Assembly: GCA_022824605.1 (NCBI GenBank)
Contig: JAJDZO010000302.1
Span: 1-13,900, forward strand
DNA: 13,900 nt
Direction: 5' to 3'
Source of the DNA: Acidimicrobiia bacterium
GTDB taxonomy: Bacteria; Actinomycetota; Acidimicrobiia; Acidimicrobiales; Aldehydirespiratoraceae
This document shows, one piece after another, positions 1 through 6,522 of the stretch; the first letter of the stretch is position 1, and each line of letters begins with the position of its first letter. The notes beneath the pieces are model-generated. The model did no database searches and had not been told where the DNA came from. It worked only from the letters and a program-made list of their open reading frames with translations. Position numbers and translations under genes: made by a program.

Positions 1-201
1 CGAAGGGCGGCTGCCTCGAAGTCGGGGTCGTCGAGGCAGGCGGGACGCCCCAAGCCGGGATCGTCTGGCGCCAAGCGGCGCGGAACCGGCGGCCGCACCA
101 CGCCCAAGGGGCCCGTTCCCGTGTCCAAGGCGCCTCTGGCCCTTCCAGGGTTGGATAGCCTTGACGGGTTGGAAAAGGGTGACTGGCCCGGGTTGAATTG
201 A
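1..201 (+). CDS. ffh: C-terminal tail of signal recognition particle protein Ffh (partial, 5' end outside window)
   Basis: Frame 1 is open from the first base to a TGA at 199-201, giving 66 residues. The peptide is a low-complexity tail rich in Lys, Arg, Ser, Gly and Pro, ending in a more hydrophobic stretch with LPGL and PGLN. Basic Gly/Pro-rich tails after the M domain are common in actinobacterial Ffh, and ffh usually lies just upstream of rpsP, so the call rests mainly on synteny plus tail composition. No NG or M domain is visible, so the identity is an inference. Ffh binds 4.5S RNA and signal sequences and delivers ribosomes to the membrane receptor FtsY. The alternative is that this is the end of an unrelated basic protein. 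Confidence 0.5.
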   Translation, partial: RRAAASKSGSSRQAGRPKPGSSGAKRRGTGGRTTPKGPVPVSKAPLALPGLDSLDGLEKGDWPGLN

Positions 202-226
202 CCCTTCGCCCAAAGCCGAGAAGATC

Positions 227-233
227 AGAGGAA
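227..233 (+). promoter_or_regulatory. Ribosome binding site of rpsP
   Basis: AGAGGAA lies 5 bases before a TTG codon at 239. It decides the start of rpsP, because the protein then begins AVKLRLMRMG as S16 proteins do. The 37-base gap after the upstream stop shows no clear promoter, so rpsP is probably read through from ffh. Confidence 0.7.
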
Positions 234-238
234 TCACA

Positions 239-616
239 TTGGCCGTGAAGTTGCGCCTCATGCGGATGGGGAAGAAGAAGCAGCCCACCTACCGCGTCGT
301 GGCGGCAGACTCTCGTGCGCCCCGCAACGGGCGTTTCATCGAGATTATCGGGATCTACGAGCCCCGACAGGATCCCTCGGTGGTTCGCATCGACAACGAG
401 CGGGCCCTTCACTGGCTGCGCCACGGCGCCCAGCCGACCGAGCGGGTGGAGAAGCTGTTGCGGATCAGCGGCGCTTGGGAGACGTTCCGCGGGCCGGGCT
501 CCGCCGCGGCTGGCACGGCCGGTGCCGCAGTCACGGCTGACGCCACCGATACGGCTGGCACCGACAGCACCGTGGGCGCCGCGGTCGCGGCCGGCTCGCA
601 GGACGACGAATCGTGA
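239..616 (+). CDS. rpsP: 30S ribosomal protein S16
   Basis: S16 is a structural protein of the small ribosomal subunit body, needed for 30S assembly. The first 85 or so of 125 residues match the family: the N-terminal AVKLRLMRMGKKKQPTYRVV, then the RAPRNGRFIEIIGIYEP segment and the HWLRHGAQPTERVEKLL helix. The start is TTG, supported by AGAGGAA five bases upstream. Residues from about 86 to 125 form an Ala/Thr/Asp/Gly-rich, probably disordered tail; S16 is often only 80-90 residues, and such extensions are frequent in actinobacteria. The stop overlaps the next start by four bases (GTGA), implying translational coupling to the KH protein. Confidence 0.97.
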   Translation: MAVKLRLMRMGKKKQPTYRVVAADSRAPRNGRFIEIIGIYEPRQDPSVVRIDNERALHWLRHGAQPTERVEKLLRISGAWETFRGPGSAAAGTAGAAVTADATDTAGTDSTVGAAVAAGSQDDES

Positions 617-867
617 CCGATCTGGCTCCGACCGCTGAAGCGGTATGTCGCTTTGTGGTGACCAGCATCGTGGACGATACCGATGCGGTGCAGATCACCG
701 CCACGGAGGCAGGCGCCGACGCGGTCCGCCTCGACGTCCGGGTCGCTCAGGGAGAGATGGGCCGGGTCATCGGCAAGCGGGGCCGGGTGGCTCACGCCAT
801 CAGGACCGTGGTGCGCGCCGCGGGGTCGCGCGACGATGTGGACATCGAGGTCGAGTTCGTCGACTGA
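613..867 (+). CDS. khpA: KhpA-type KH-domain RNA-binding protein
   Basis: An 84-residue single KH-domain protein of the KhpA/YlqC type, a small RNA-binding protein that in other bacteria pairs with KhpB/Jag and affects cell-envelope and division gene expression. The RNA-gripping GxxG loop is GKRG at residues 54-57, followed by the helix RVAHAIRTVV. Length and position between rpsP and rimM match the family in actinobacteria. The GTG start overlaps the rpsP stop by four bases. The N-terminal 20 residues include the usual VVTSIVDD-like segment. The family call is confident; the cellular role in this organism is an inference. Confidence 0.93.
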   Translation: MTDLAPTAEAVCRFVVTSIVDDTDAVQITATEAGADAVRLDVRVAQGEMGRVIGKRGRVAHAIRTVVRAAGSRDDVDIEVEFVD

Positions 868-886
868 GAACACCGAGCCGTTCGGG

Positions 887-1381
887 GTGTCAGAGCCGTG
901 CTCGGAGCCCCTGCTTGAGATAGGCCGCATCGGGCGACCACACGGCACCGGCGGCGAGGTCACGGTGACGCTGGTCTCCAATCGGCCAGAACGCCTGGCG
1001 CCAGGATCAGAACTGCACACCGACTCGGGGACGCTTGAGGTGTCCGCAGCCCGGCCCCACAAACAACGGCACCTGGTGAGATTCACCGGTGTCGACGACC
1101 GCCAGGCGGCTGAGGCTCTGCGGGGCTTGGTGCTGCGGGCTGCACCCATCGCTGACCCCGATGAGTTGTGGGTCCACGAGCTGATCGGGGCGCAGGTGGT
1201 GGAGGTGTCGGGCACCGACCGGGGCCGGGTCGCCTCTGTGGTTGCCAACCCGGCCGGAGACCTGCTTGAACTACTCGACGGCACGCTCGTGCCGTTGCGC
1301 TTCGTGGTCGATTCAGTGCCCGGTGAGCGCATCGAGGTGGAGGTTCCCGACGGGCTGTTCGAAGTGGCGCCGGATTCATGA
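887..1381 (+). CDS. rimM: Ribosome maturation factor RimM
   Basis: RimM assists late 30S maturation around the 3' head domain of 16S rRNA and binds S19. The 164-residue product has the N-terminal RimM barrel starting LEIGRIGRPHGTGGEVTV, where GRxxxPHGxxGEV is the family signature. A C-terminal PRC-barrel follows, starting near ELIGAQVVEVSG and ending with PLRFVVDSVPGERIEVEVP. The frame is open further upstream inside khpA, but the in-frame GTG at 887, 19 bases after the khpA stop, gives the normal family length. Its ribosome binding site is weak, so the exact start is uncertain. The stop overlaps trmD by four bases (ATGA). Confidence 0.93.
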   Translation: MSEPCSEPLLEIGRIGRPHGTGGEVTVTLVSNRPERLAPGSELHTDSGTLEVSAARPHKQRHLVRFTGVDDRQAAEALRGLVLRAAPIADPDELWVHELIGAQVVEVSGTDRGRVASVVANPAGDLLELLDGTLVPLRFVVDSVPGERIEVEVPDGLFEVAPDS

Positions 1382-2121
1382 GCTTCCGCATCGACATCTT
1401 CACGATCTTCCCGGACCTGGTGGAGACCATGGCTTCGGTCTCGGTGATCGGGCGGGGCCGCAGCGCCGGAACGCTCGACGTGCGGGTCCACGACCTGCGG
1501 ATGGCCGCGTCGGACCGCCACCGCAGCGTCGACGACGCCCCCTTCGGCGGGGGAGCGGGGATGGTGATGATGCCCGGTCCGCTGTTCGATGCGGTGGAGG
1601 CCGTCGAGCCGCCCCGGCCGCTGTTCTACCTGTCGCCGGCGGGACGTCGTTTCGATCAGGCCATGGCCCACGAACTGGCTTCCGGGGCCGGGTTCTCGCT
1701 GCTGTGTGGACGCTATGAGGGTGTCGATGAGCGGGTGAGCCGGCATCTGGCCGACGGTGAGATCTCGGTGGGTGATGTGGTGCTGTCCGGCGGCGAGTCG
1801 GCCGCGATGGTGGTGTTGGAGGCCGTGGGGCGTTGCGTGCCGGGCGTGCTCTCCAACGAGGCCTCCACCGCCGAGGAGTCGTTCAGCGACGGCCTGCTGG
1901 AGTATCCGCAGTACACCCGGCCGGCGACGTTTCGGGAGTGGTCGGTCCCCGAGGTGCTGCTGTCGGGCGACCACGCCCGGGTGGCCCGCTGGCGTCGAGC
2001 CCAGTCGCTGGCTCGCACCATCGAACGCCGTCCCGATCTGATCGAAGCCCGCGGCGGCCTGAGCGCCGAGGAGCAAGAGCTGTTGACAGCCCACGGCCTC
2101 AACCCCGACCCGCCGGACTGA
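1378..2121 (+). CDS. trmD: tRNA (guanine-37-N1)-methyltransferase TrmD
   Basis: TrmD methylates N1 of G37 next to the anticodon using S-adenosylmethionine, which prevents +1 frameshifting. It is a knotted SPOUT enzyme acting as a dimer in the cytosol. The 247 residues have the usual length. Visible motifs are GGGAGMVMM at 57-65, LLCGRYEGVDERV at 108-120, and the knot region SVGDVVLSGGESAAM around 130-143. The linker SFSDGLLEYPQYTRP carries the acidic residue thought to act in catalysis. The C-terminal domain has VPEVLLSGDHARVARWRR. The ATG overlaps the rimM stop, so the two are coupled. All expected core motifs are intact. Confidence 0.97.
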   Translation: MSFRIDIFTIFPDLVETMASVSVIGRGRSAGTLDVRVHDLRMAASDRHRSVDDAPFGGGAGMVMMPGPLFDAVEAVEPPRPLFYLSPAGRRFDQAMAHELASGAGFSLLCGRYEGVDERVSRHLADGEISVGDVVLSGGESAAMVVLEAVGRCVPGVLSNEASTAEESFSDGLLEYPQYTRPATFREWSVPEVLLSGDHARVARWRRAQSLARTIERRPDLIEARGGLSAEEQELLTAHGLNPDPPD

Positions 2122-2211
2122 CCCTCGCGAAGCCGGTTCAACCCGAACTGCATCGCCGAGTGGGTGCGTAATGTGGGGCGGGCTGGCGGTGGAGGCGGGA
2201 TGCGGTTCTCG

Positions 2212-2268
2212 TAGACTCGCTCGGCCCGGCGGCAGCCGCCGATGTGCGCGGAGACTGTGAGCGGAGAC
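2212..2268 (+). promoter_or_regulatory. Putative rplS promoter box and leader with duplicated GCGGAGAC
   Basis: The 151-base gap between trmD and rplS has no gene. It contains TAGACT at 2212-2217, which fits an actinobacterial -10 (TANNNT), without a clear -35. A GC-rich leader follows with GCGGAGAC at 2248-2255 and again at 2261-2268. The second copy places GGAG six bases before the rplS ATG and is the ribosome binding site. The identical octamer TAGACTCG occurs again before the xer gene at 7049. I saw no confident L19 leader fold. Confidence 0.4.
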
Positions 2269-2272
2269 GATC

Positions 2273-2620
2273 ATGAACCCCACCGACCTCATAGATGCGC
2301 AGAGCCTTCGCAGCGACATTCCCGAGTTCCAGCCGGGCGACACTGTGCGTGTGCATGTGCGGGTGGTGGAGGGCAACCGGGCTCGCACGCAGGTGTTCGA
2401 GGGTGTCGTGATCAGGCGGCAGGGCAGCGGGGTGCGTGAGACCTTCACCGTGCGCAAGGTGAGCTTCGGTGTGGGTGTGGAGCGGACGTTTCCCGTGCAT
2501 ACCCCGGTCATTGATCGCATAGAGCGGATCACTCGGGGCGATGTGCGCCGGGCCAAGCTGTACTACCTGCGTGACCGGGTGGGCAAGGCCGCCAAGGTCA
2601 AGGAAAAGCGCTATCGCTGA
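2273..2620 (+). CDS. rplS: 50S ribosomal protein L19
   Basis: L19 sits at the 30S-50S interface of the ribosome. The 115 residues match the family length and pattern: FQPGDTVRVHVRVVEGNRAR near the start, VFEGVVIRRQGSGVRETFTV in the middle, then VRKVSFGVGVERTFPVHTP and the basic end RRAKLYYLRDRVGKAAKVKE. The ATG is preceded by GGAG at 2263-2266. A promoter-like TAGACT lies 55 bases upstream, so expression may be partly independent of trmD. Its last 50 bases probably overlap the start of yraN in another frame. Confidence 0.97.
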   Translation: MNPTDLIDAQSLRSDIPEFQPGDTVRVHVRVVEGNRARTQVFEGVVIRRQGSGVRETFTVRKVSFGVGVERTFPVHTPVIDRIERITRGDVRRAKLYYLRDRVGKAAKVKEKRYR

Positions 2621-2981
2621 CCGGACGACCGGCCCAGAGCCGGACCGTTCAAAGCAGGCTCGCGGTGCGTGGGGCGAGCGCAGGGTCGCCCGCTGGTACG
2701 AAGAGGCCGGCTACGAGATCCTGGATCAGAACTGGCGGGTCCGGGGCGGCGAACTCGACTTGGTGCTGTGCCGTGACGGTGAGATCGTGTTCTGCGAGGT
2801 GAAGACCCGCCGCTCCGAGCGTTACGGAGCAGCCGCGGAGGCGGTCGACCGCCGCAAGCAACTCCGGATCAGGTCGCTGGCCGTCCAATGGCTGAAGGCC
2901 AACAATCACCGAGGACAGCTCCGCTTCGACGTAGCCACCGTCACCGGCGTCGAAGTAAACGTGATCGAAAACGCCTTCTAA
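2571..2981 (+). CDS. YraN family (UPF0102) endonuclease-like protein
   Basis: The family has a PD-(D/E)xK nuclease-like fold of poorly defined role, usually encoded near trmD, rplS and comM. Visible motifs are WGERRVARWYEEAGYEIL, then GGELDLVLCRDGEIVFCEVK, containing the ELD and EVK metal and catalytic residues, and the helix AVDRRKQLRIRSLAVQWL. No ATG, GTG or TTG occurs in frame between the rplS stop and the conserved domain. The nearest canonical start is GTG at 2571, inside rplS, giving 136 residues with a basic, non-conserved first 35. An in-frame ATG at 2541 lies further inside rplS, and a rare ATC start at 2613 would fit family length better. Domain call firm, start uncertain. Confidence 0.88.
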   Translation: MTGWARPPRSRKSAIADRTTGPEPDRSKQARGAWGERRVARWYEEAGYEILDQNWRVRGGELDLVLCRDGEIVFCEVKTRRSERYGAAAEAVDRRKQLRIRSLAVQWLKANNHRGQLRFDVATVTGVEVNVIENAF

Positions 2982-3037
2982 GCGCCAAGCCGACCACCGT
3001 TCAGCGTCCGTCGGTCAATGGCTGCAGCGGCGGCGTG

Positions 3038-3235
3038 CTAGCGCGGCCTGCGCCTGGTCCAGCAGCCTCGGTGCCAGTGGCGGCGTAGGTCGGGCGCCTC
3101 TACGGGGACTACTACGTAGTGGCCGGTGCCGGTCGGGATGGTGCGGTTGCAGTTGGGGCAGATGTAGTCCTTGGCGGCCCGGTACGACTGGATGAAGCGG
3201 ACCTCGACCGCGCCGAAACGCTCGGGATCGTCCAC
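3038..3235 (-). CDS. Small CxxC...HxHxxC protein, probable zinc-binding
   Basis: A 65-residue minus-strand protein with GTG start. It contains YICPNCNRTI (Cys26, Cys29) and RRHWHRGCW (His53, His55, Cys58), a spacing that suggests one bound zinc ion in a ribbon-like fold. Proteins with a CPxC...RRHWHxxCW pattern are widespread as small hypotheticals in actinobacteria (recalled from general knowledge, not searched). The function is unknown. It follows the small membrane gene on the same strand by four bases, so the two likely form one transcript, and it converges on yraN. The overlapping plus-strand frames look like nonsense composition, and the metal-site pattern favours the minus strand. Confidence 0.75.
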   Translation of the reverse strand: MDDPERFGAVEVRFIQSYRAAKDYICPNCNRTIPTGTGHYVVVPVEAPDLRRHWHRGCWTRRRPR

Positions 3236-3239
3236 CGGA

Positions 3240-3350
3240 TCAGCCCAGCAGCGCCCACACCACCACCGCGAAGGCCACCAGCAGGCCTGCGGCTACGAAG
3301 ACCACATCGGACGGCCGGCGCCGGTGGGGACGGGTGGGGTCGAATCCCAT
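3240..3350 (-). CDS. Short single-span membrane protein
   Basis: A 36-residue minus-strand ORF starting at ATG 3350. It has a basic N-terminus (FDPTRPHRRRPSD) followed by one clear hydrophobic helix (VVFVAAGLLVAFAVVVWALL) ending at the stop, so it is predicted to sit in the membrane with its N-terminus inside. The frame is open further upstream to 3446, but that part is Arg/Ser-rich and overlaps the divergent cytochrome gene, so the short form is preferred. No Shine-Dalgarno is visible; GATACT seven bases before the ATG suggests a leaderless transcript. It is too short for a family call. Function unknown. Confidence 0.55.
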   Translation of the reverse strand: MGFDPTRPHRRRPSDVVFVAAGLLVAFAVVVWALLG

Positions 3351-3357
3351 GGGGCAA

Positions 3358-3363
3358 GTATCG
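3358..3363 (-). promoter_or_regulatory. Putative -10 box for the minus-strand small-gene pair
   Basis: Read on the minus strand this is GATACT, ending seven bases before the ATG at 3350. Transcription would begin at or next to the start codon, the typical actinobacterial leaderless layout. No convincing -35 was found. Confidence 0.35.
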
Positions 3364-3396
3364 TGCAACGGCGCACTTCCTGCACTCCTTCGTAAC

Positions 3397-3765
3397 ATGC
3401 CTCGCCGTCTCCTAGACCTGCCCCGTCTGCTGCCGGCGGTCCTCACCGCCGCAATCGTCGTGGCTGGCGCGTGTGCCGCCGACGATGTGCCGGAGGTGCC
3501 GGTCGGCCCCGACGGCTACCCCGACCCGGAGTTGGTGGTGGGCCGGCAGGTCTACATCGACCGCTGCGCCAACTGTCACGGCAACGACGGAGGCGGAGGG
3601 CGTGGCACGAAGCTCTCCGACGCCCGGATGGTGAGCGTCTATCCCGACGTCGCCGACCAAGTTGTGACCGTCGCCGACGGGGTGCGATCCATGCCCGCCT
3701 TCGTCGAAGTCCTCGATCCCGAAGAGATAGCGGCTGTAGTCAGATATACACGAGAAGTGCTATAG
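3397..3765 (+). CDS. Small c-type cytochrome, probable lipoprotein
   Basis: A 122-residue exported class I-like cytochrome c carrying one haem for electron transfer outside the cytoplasmic membrane. The N-terminus PRRLLDLPRLLPAVL leads into a hydrophobic signal with VVAGAC, so Cys26 could be lipidated, although Ala at -3 is not the best lipobox. The haem site is CANCH at residues 57-61 followed by GxxGGGGRG. Met99 in the SMPAF motif is the likely second axial ligand, and the C-terminal helix DPEEIAAVVRYTREVL is typical of these mini-cytochromes. ATG 3397 was chosen because it starts the signal peptide; upstream in-frame starts add non-signal sequence. No partner oxidoreductase is encoded nearby, so its redox partner is unknown. 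Confidence 0.9.
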   Translation: MPRRLLDLPRLLPAVLTAAIVVAGACAADDVPEVPVGPDGYPDPELVVGRQVYIDRCANCHGNDGGGGRGTKLSDARMVSVYPDVADQVVTVADGVRSMPAFVEVLDPEEIAAVVRYTREVL

Positions 3766-3766
3766 T
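3761..3766 (+). promoter_or_regulatory. Putative -10 box of the comM-dprA operon
   Basis: TATAGT overlaps the cytochrome stop codon. A partial -35 match, TAGTCA at 3737-3742, lies 18 bases upstream. The box is followed at once by CGCCGCTCG, the same nine bases that follow the TATACT box before the binding-protein gene at 13201. comM would then have a leader of about 85 bases. Confidence 0.45.
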
Positions 3767-3774
3767 CGCCGCTC

Positions 3775-3791
3775 GCTGCGCCTGACGCAGC
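3775..3791 (+). other. Perfect 6-bp hairpin in the comM leader
   Basis: GCTGCG, five-base loop CCTGA, then CGCAGC. A second inverted repeat, GCCGCC at 3805-3810 with GGCGGC at 3823-3828, follows. No T-run follows either, so a classical terminator for the cytochrome gene is not supported. They may be leader structure or a weak stop. Confidence 0.3.
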
Positions 3792-3856
3792 ACTATCACG
3801 GCTAGCCGCCGGCCGAGTTGACGGCGGCCTCCGAACCCCTCACCACGGAGGCCGCA

Positions 3857-5368
3857 ATGCTCGCTACCGTCCGCTCCGCCACCCTCGTGGGTGTGTGGGG
3901 CCATCCTGTCTCTGTCGAAGTCCATGCGGCTGACGGGCTGCCCGGCTTCACCGTTGTCGGTCTGCCCGACGCCTCCTGCCGCGAGGCCCGCGACCGGGTA
4001 CGGGCCGCCATCGTTTCCAGCGGTCTGAAGTGGCCGTCCAAGCGCATCACCGTCAATCTCGCCCCCAGCGACATGCCCAAGTCGGGCGCCGGTCTTGATC
4101 TGGCCGTGGCCATCGGCGTGCTAGTGGCCGACAAGCAACTCGAGGCGGCCTCGATCAACGACATCGGAGCGCTCGGGCAACTCGGCCTCGACGGCTCGGT
4201 GCGACCGGTTCCCGGTGCGCTGCCGCTGGTCGACGCCATGGACAACTCATCGATCGTGGTGGCGGCCGGCGACGGTCGGGTAGCCGAGTTGGTGGCGCCC
4301 GAGCGGGTCCGGCCCGTCAACTCACTCAAGGAGGTGTTCGGCGCACTCTCGGGAGCGGCTCCCTGGCCTGAGCCGCCCGAAGTGGGGTGCCTGCCCGACG
4401 CCGGACCTGAGCCCGACCTCTGCGACATCGCCGGTCAGCCGCTGGCCCGCTGGGCGTTGGAGATCGCCGCCGCCGGCGGGCACCACCTGCTGCTGGTCGG
4501 CCCTCCGGGTGCCGGCAAGACCATGCTGGCCCGCCGCCTGGTGGGCCTGCTGCCTGATCTGTCCACCGAGGAGGCCATGGAGGTCACCCGGGTTCATTCG
4601 GCGGCCGGTCTGGCCCTGCCCGACGGCCTGATAACCCGTCCCCCGTTCCGGGCACCCCACCACTCGTCGTCGATGGCGGCGCTGGTCGGCGGCGGCACCG
4701 CCCGGGCCAGACCCGGAGAGGTGAGCGCAGCCACCGCCGGAGTGCTGTTCCTCGACGAGCTGGGAGAGTTTGCGCCCTCGGTGCTCGACGCGCTGCGCCA
4801 GCCACTGGAGGAGGGCATGATCCGGGTGGCCCGCTCGATGGGGATGGTCGAGCACCCGGCCCGGTTCCTGCTGCTGGCGGCCATGAATCCCTGCCCGTGC
4901 GGCGCGGGCGGCACCGTCGGGTGTCGGTGCGCTCCCGGAGCACTGGCCCGCTACCAGCGCCGATTGTCGGGTCCCTTCGTGGACCGGCTCGATCTCGTGG
5001 TGCGAGTCGACCGTCCCGACCCGGCTGATCTGCTCGACACCGGGCCGAGCACCCCCAGCTCGGAGGTGGCCGAACGGGTGGCGGCCGTGCGCCGCAAGGC
5101 CCAGAAGCGAGGTGTGGGCAGCAACGGCGAGTTGTCGGGCAGCGACCTTGAGTTGCATGCCCCGCTGGATCGGGCCGCTACCGAGATCCTGCGAGCGGCT
5201 CTGGCCGAGGGCCGGCTCAGCGCTAGGGGCCTGCGCCGGGTCCGCACAGTGGCCCGTACCATCCGCGACCTCGACGATGGCGGCATAGAGCTGCGATCAC
5301 AGGACGTGCTGGCGGCGCTGTCTCTCAGGATGCGCCCCGATCGTGCCGGGGGTCTGGTTCATGGCTGA
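3857..5368 (+). CDS. comM: ComM/YifB family AAA+ ATPase (Mg-chelatase-like)
   Basis: ComM is a hexameric AAA+ helicase that promotes branch migration when incoming single-stranded DNA recombines with the chromosome. The 503 residues match the family. The N-terminal domain begins LATVRSATLVGVWGHPV and contains FTVVGLPDASCREARDRVRAA. Walker A is GPPGAGKT at 215-222, Walker B is GVLFLDE at 295-301, and the cysteine-rich MNPCPCG is at 343-349 with CRC shortly after. The C-terminal domain has LSARGLRRVRTVARTIRDL. A TTG at 3818 would add 13 residues, but ATG 3857 has GGAG six bases upstream and gives the canonical N-terminus. It overlaps dprA by eight bases. All catalytic motifs are intact. Confidence 0.95.
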   Translation: MLATVRSATLVGVWGHPVSVEVHAADGLPGFTVVGLPDASCREARDRVRAAIVSSGLKWPSKRITVNLAPSDMPKSGAGLDLAVAIGVLVADKQLEAASINDIGALGQLGLDGSVRPVPGALPLVDAMDNSSIVVAAGDGRVAELVAPERVRPVNSLKEVFGALSGAAPWPEPPEVGCLPDAGPEPDLCDIAGQPLARWALEIAAAGGHHLLLVGPPGAGKTMLARRLVGLLPDLSTEEAMEVTRVHSAAGLALPDGLITRPPFRAPHHSSSMAALVGGGTARARPGEVSAATAGVLFLDELGEFAPSVLDALRQPLEEGMIRVARSMGMVEHPARFLLLAAMNPCPCGAGGTVGCRCAPGALARYQRRLSGPFVDRLDLVVRVDRPDPADLLDTGPSTPSSEVAERVAAVRRKAQKRGVGSNGELSGSDLELHAPLDRAATEILRAALAEGRLSARGLRRVRTVARTIRDLDDGGIELRSQDVLAALSLRMRPDRAGGLVHG

Positions 5369-6482
5369 AATCACCATGTCGGCCCGATCTGATCGCGGCG
5401 TCCATGCGGCTGCACTGGCTTTGTTGCCTCGCGCGACTCCTCGGCGCCTGGAGCGGCTGTTGGCGCGCCGGGACCCGGTCGAGGTTTGGACGAGGGTGGA
5501 GGCCGGCGACATGCCCGAATGGGTGATCGGCGACGACTTACACAACCTCTGGCGGGACCATGCACGCGGCATCGATCTCGCCGCGGTGAGCGCCCAACTC
5601 GAGTCGCTCGATGCCTGGGTGACGACCCCCGCCAGCCATCAGCATCCTTCGGCCGTGGTCGATGACATAGATCCGGCGCCGATCCTGTTTCGCTGTGGCC
5701 GCGTGCCCGATCCGACAGGACCGGCGGTGGCCATCGTGGGCACACGGCGCTGCACTCCCACGGGACGTTCAGTGGCCATGGAGCTGGGATCCGGTCTGGC
5801 CGAGGCCGGTGTCACCGTGGTGTCGGGCCTTGCGTTGGGGATCGACGGCGCCGCCCACCGGGGCGCGCTGGCCGCGAACGCAGCGCCGGTGGTCGGGGTG
5901 GTCGGCAGCGGGCTCGACATGGTGTACCCGAGAGGCAACCGCGATCTCTGGGATGCCGTATCCGCGGCGGGGACGCTGCTCACCGAGGCGCCGCTCGGTG
6001 CCGAGCCCGAGGGATGGCGCTTCCCGGCCCGCAACCGTCTCCTGGCCGCTCTCGCCGATGTGGTTGTGGTGGTGGAGTCCAAGCGGGCCGGCGGTTCGAT
6101 GCACACCGTCGAGGAAGCCGCGAGGCGTGACGTGACGGTCATGGCCGTGCCGGGCTCGGTGCGCAACCCGGCCGCGGCGGGCACCAATCTCCTCTTGAGT
6201 GAAGGCTGCGCTCCGGCCTGCTCCACCGACGACGTGCTGGTCGCGCTGGGGCTGGCCACTGCGGGAGCCTCCGGCGGTGCTCGGCCAGGGACCGAAATCG
6301 CCCGCCCCCAACTCGATCCGCTGGAGGAGACGCTGCTCGGGCTGCTCGACGACGGCCCAGTGAGCCTCGACGCGCTGGCGCTGCGAGCGGCTGCCCCCGT
6401 TCCCGACGTGCTGGTGGCGGCCGAACGACTGGAGCGTCTCGGCCTCCTAGCCCGCGACGGCGCCCGAGTAATGCGAGCCTGA
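5361..6482 (+). CDS. dprA: DNA-processing protein DprA
   Basis: DprA binds single-stranded DNA entering the cell and loads RecA. The 373-residue protein has an N-terminal SAM-like helical part (RATPRRLERLLARRDPVEVW). The Rossmann-like DprA core follows, with AIVGTRR at about 124-130, VSGLALGIDGAAH around 154-166, VVGSGLDMVYPRGN, FPARNRLLAALAD and SKRAGGSMHTVEEA. The C-terminal winged helix is ETLLGLLDDGPVSLDALALR to LERLGLLARDG. ATG 5361 was chosen because it overlaps the comM stop by eight bases with a G-run at 5348-5352 upstream; a GTG at 5343 is the other option. It is co-transcribed with comM, a common actinobacterial pairing, although no DNA-uptake machinery is encoded in this window. 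Confidence 0.95.
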   Translation: MAEITMSARSDRGVHAAALALLPRATPRRLERLLARRDPVEVWTRVEAGDMPEWVIGDDLHNLWRDHARGIDLAAVSAQLESLDAWVTTPASHQHPSAVVDDIDPAPILFRCGRVPDPTGPAVAIVGTRRCTPTGRSVAMELGSGLAEAGVTVVSGLALGIDGAAHRGALAANAAPVVGVVGSGLDMVYPRGNRDLWDAVSAAGTLLTEAPLGAEPEGWRFPARNRLLAALADVVVVVESKRAGGSMHTVEEAARRDVTVMAVPGSVRNPAAAGTNLLLSEGCAPACSTDDVLVALGLATAGASGGARPGTEIARPQLDPLEETLLGLLDDGPVSLDALALRAAAPVPDVLVAAERLERLGLLARDGARVMRA

Positions 6483-6522
6483 CGTCAACCGCGTTCCCGG
6501 ACTGTCGGACCATGGCCGTCCA

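Noticed and set aside
2138..2160. GGTTCAA, resembling a tRNA T-loop, in the trmD-rplS gap
   Set aside because: No acceptor, D or anticodon stems can be built around it; it forms at most a 4-bp GTTC/GAAC hairpin.
409..2556. Minus-strand open frame of 715 codons opposite rpsP to rplS
   Set aside because: It covers several certain plus-strand genes and has Arg/His/Ser-rich composition without motifs; a shadow frame.
2982..3037. Terminator between convergent yraN and the minus-strand gene
   Set aside because: GACC...GGTC pairing is interrupted by mismatches and no T-run is present, so it is not supported.
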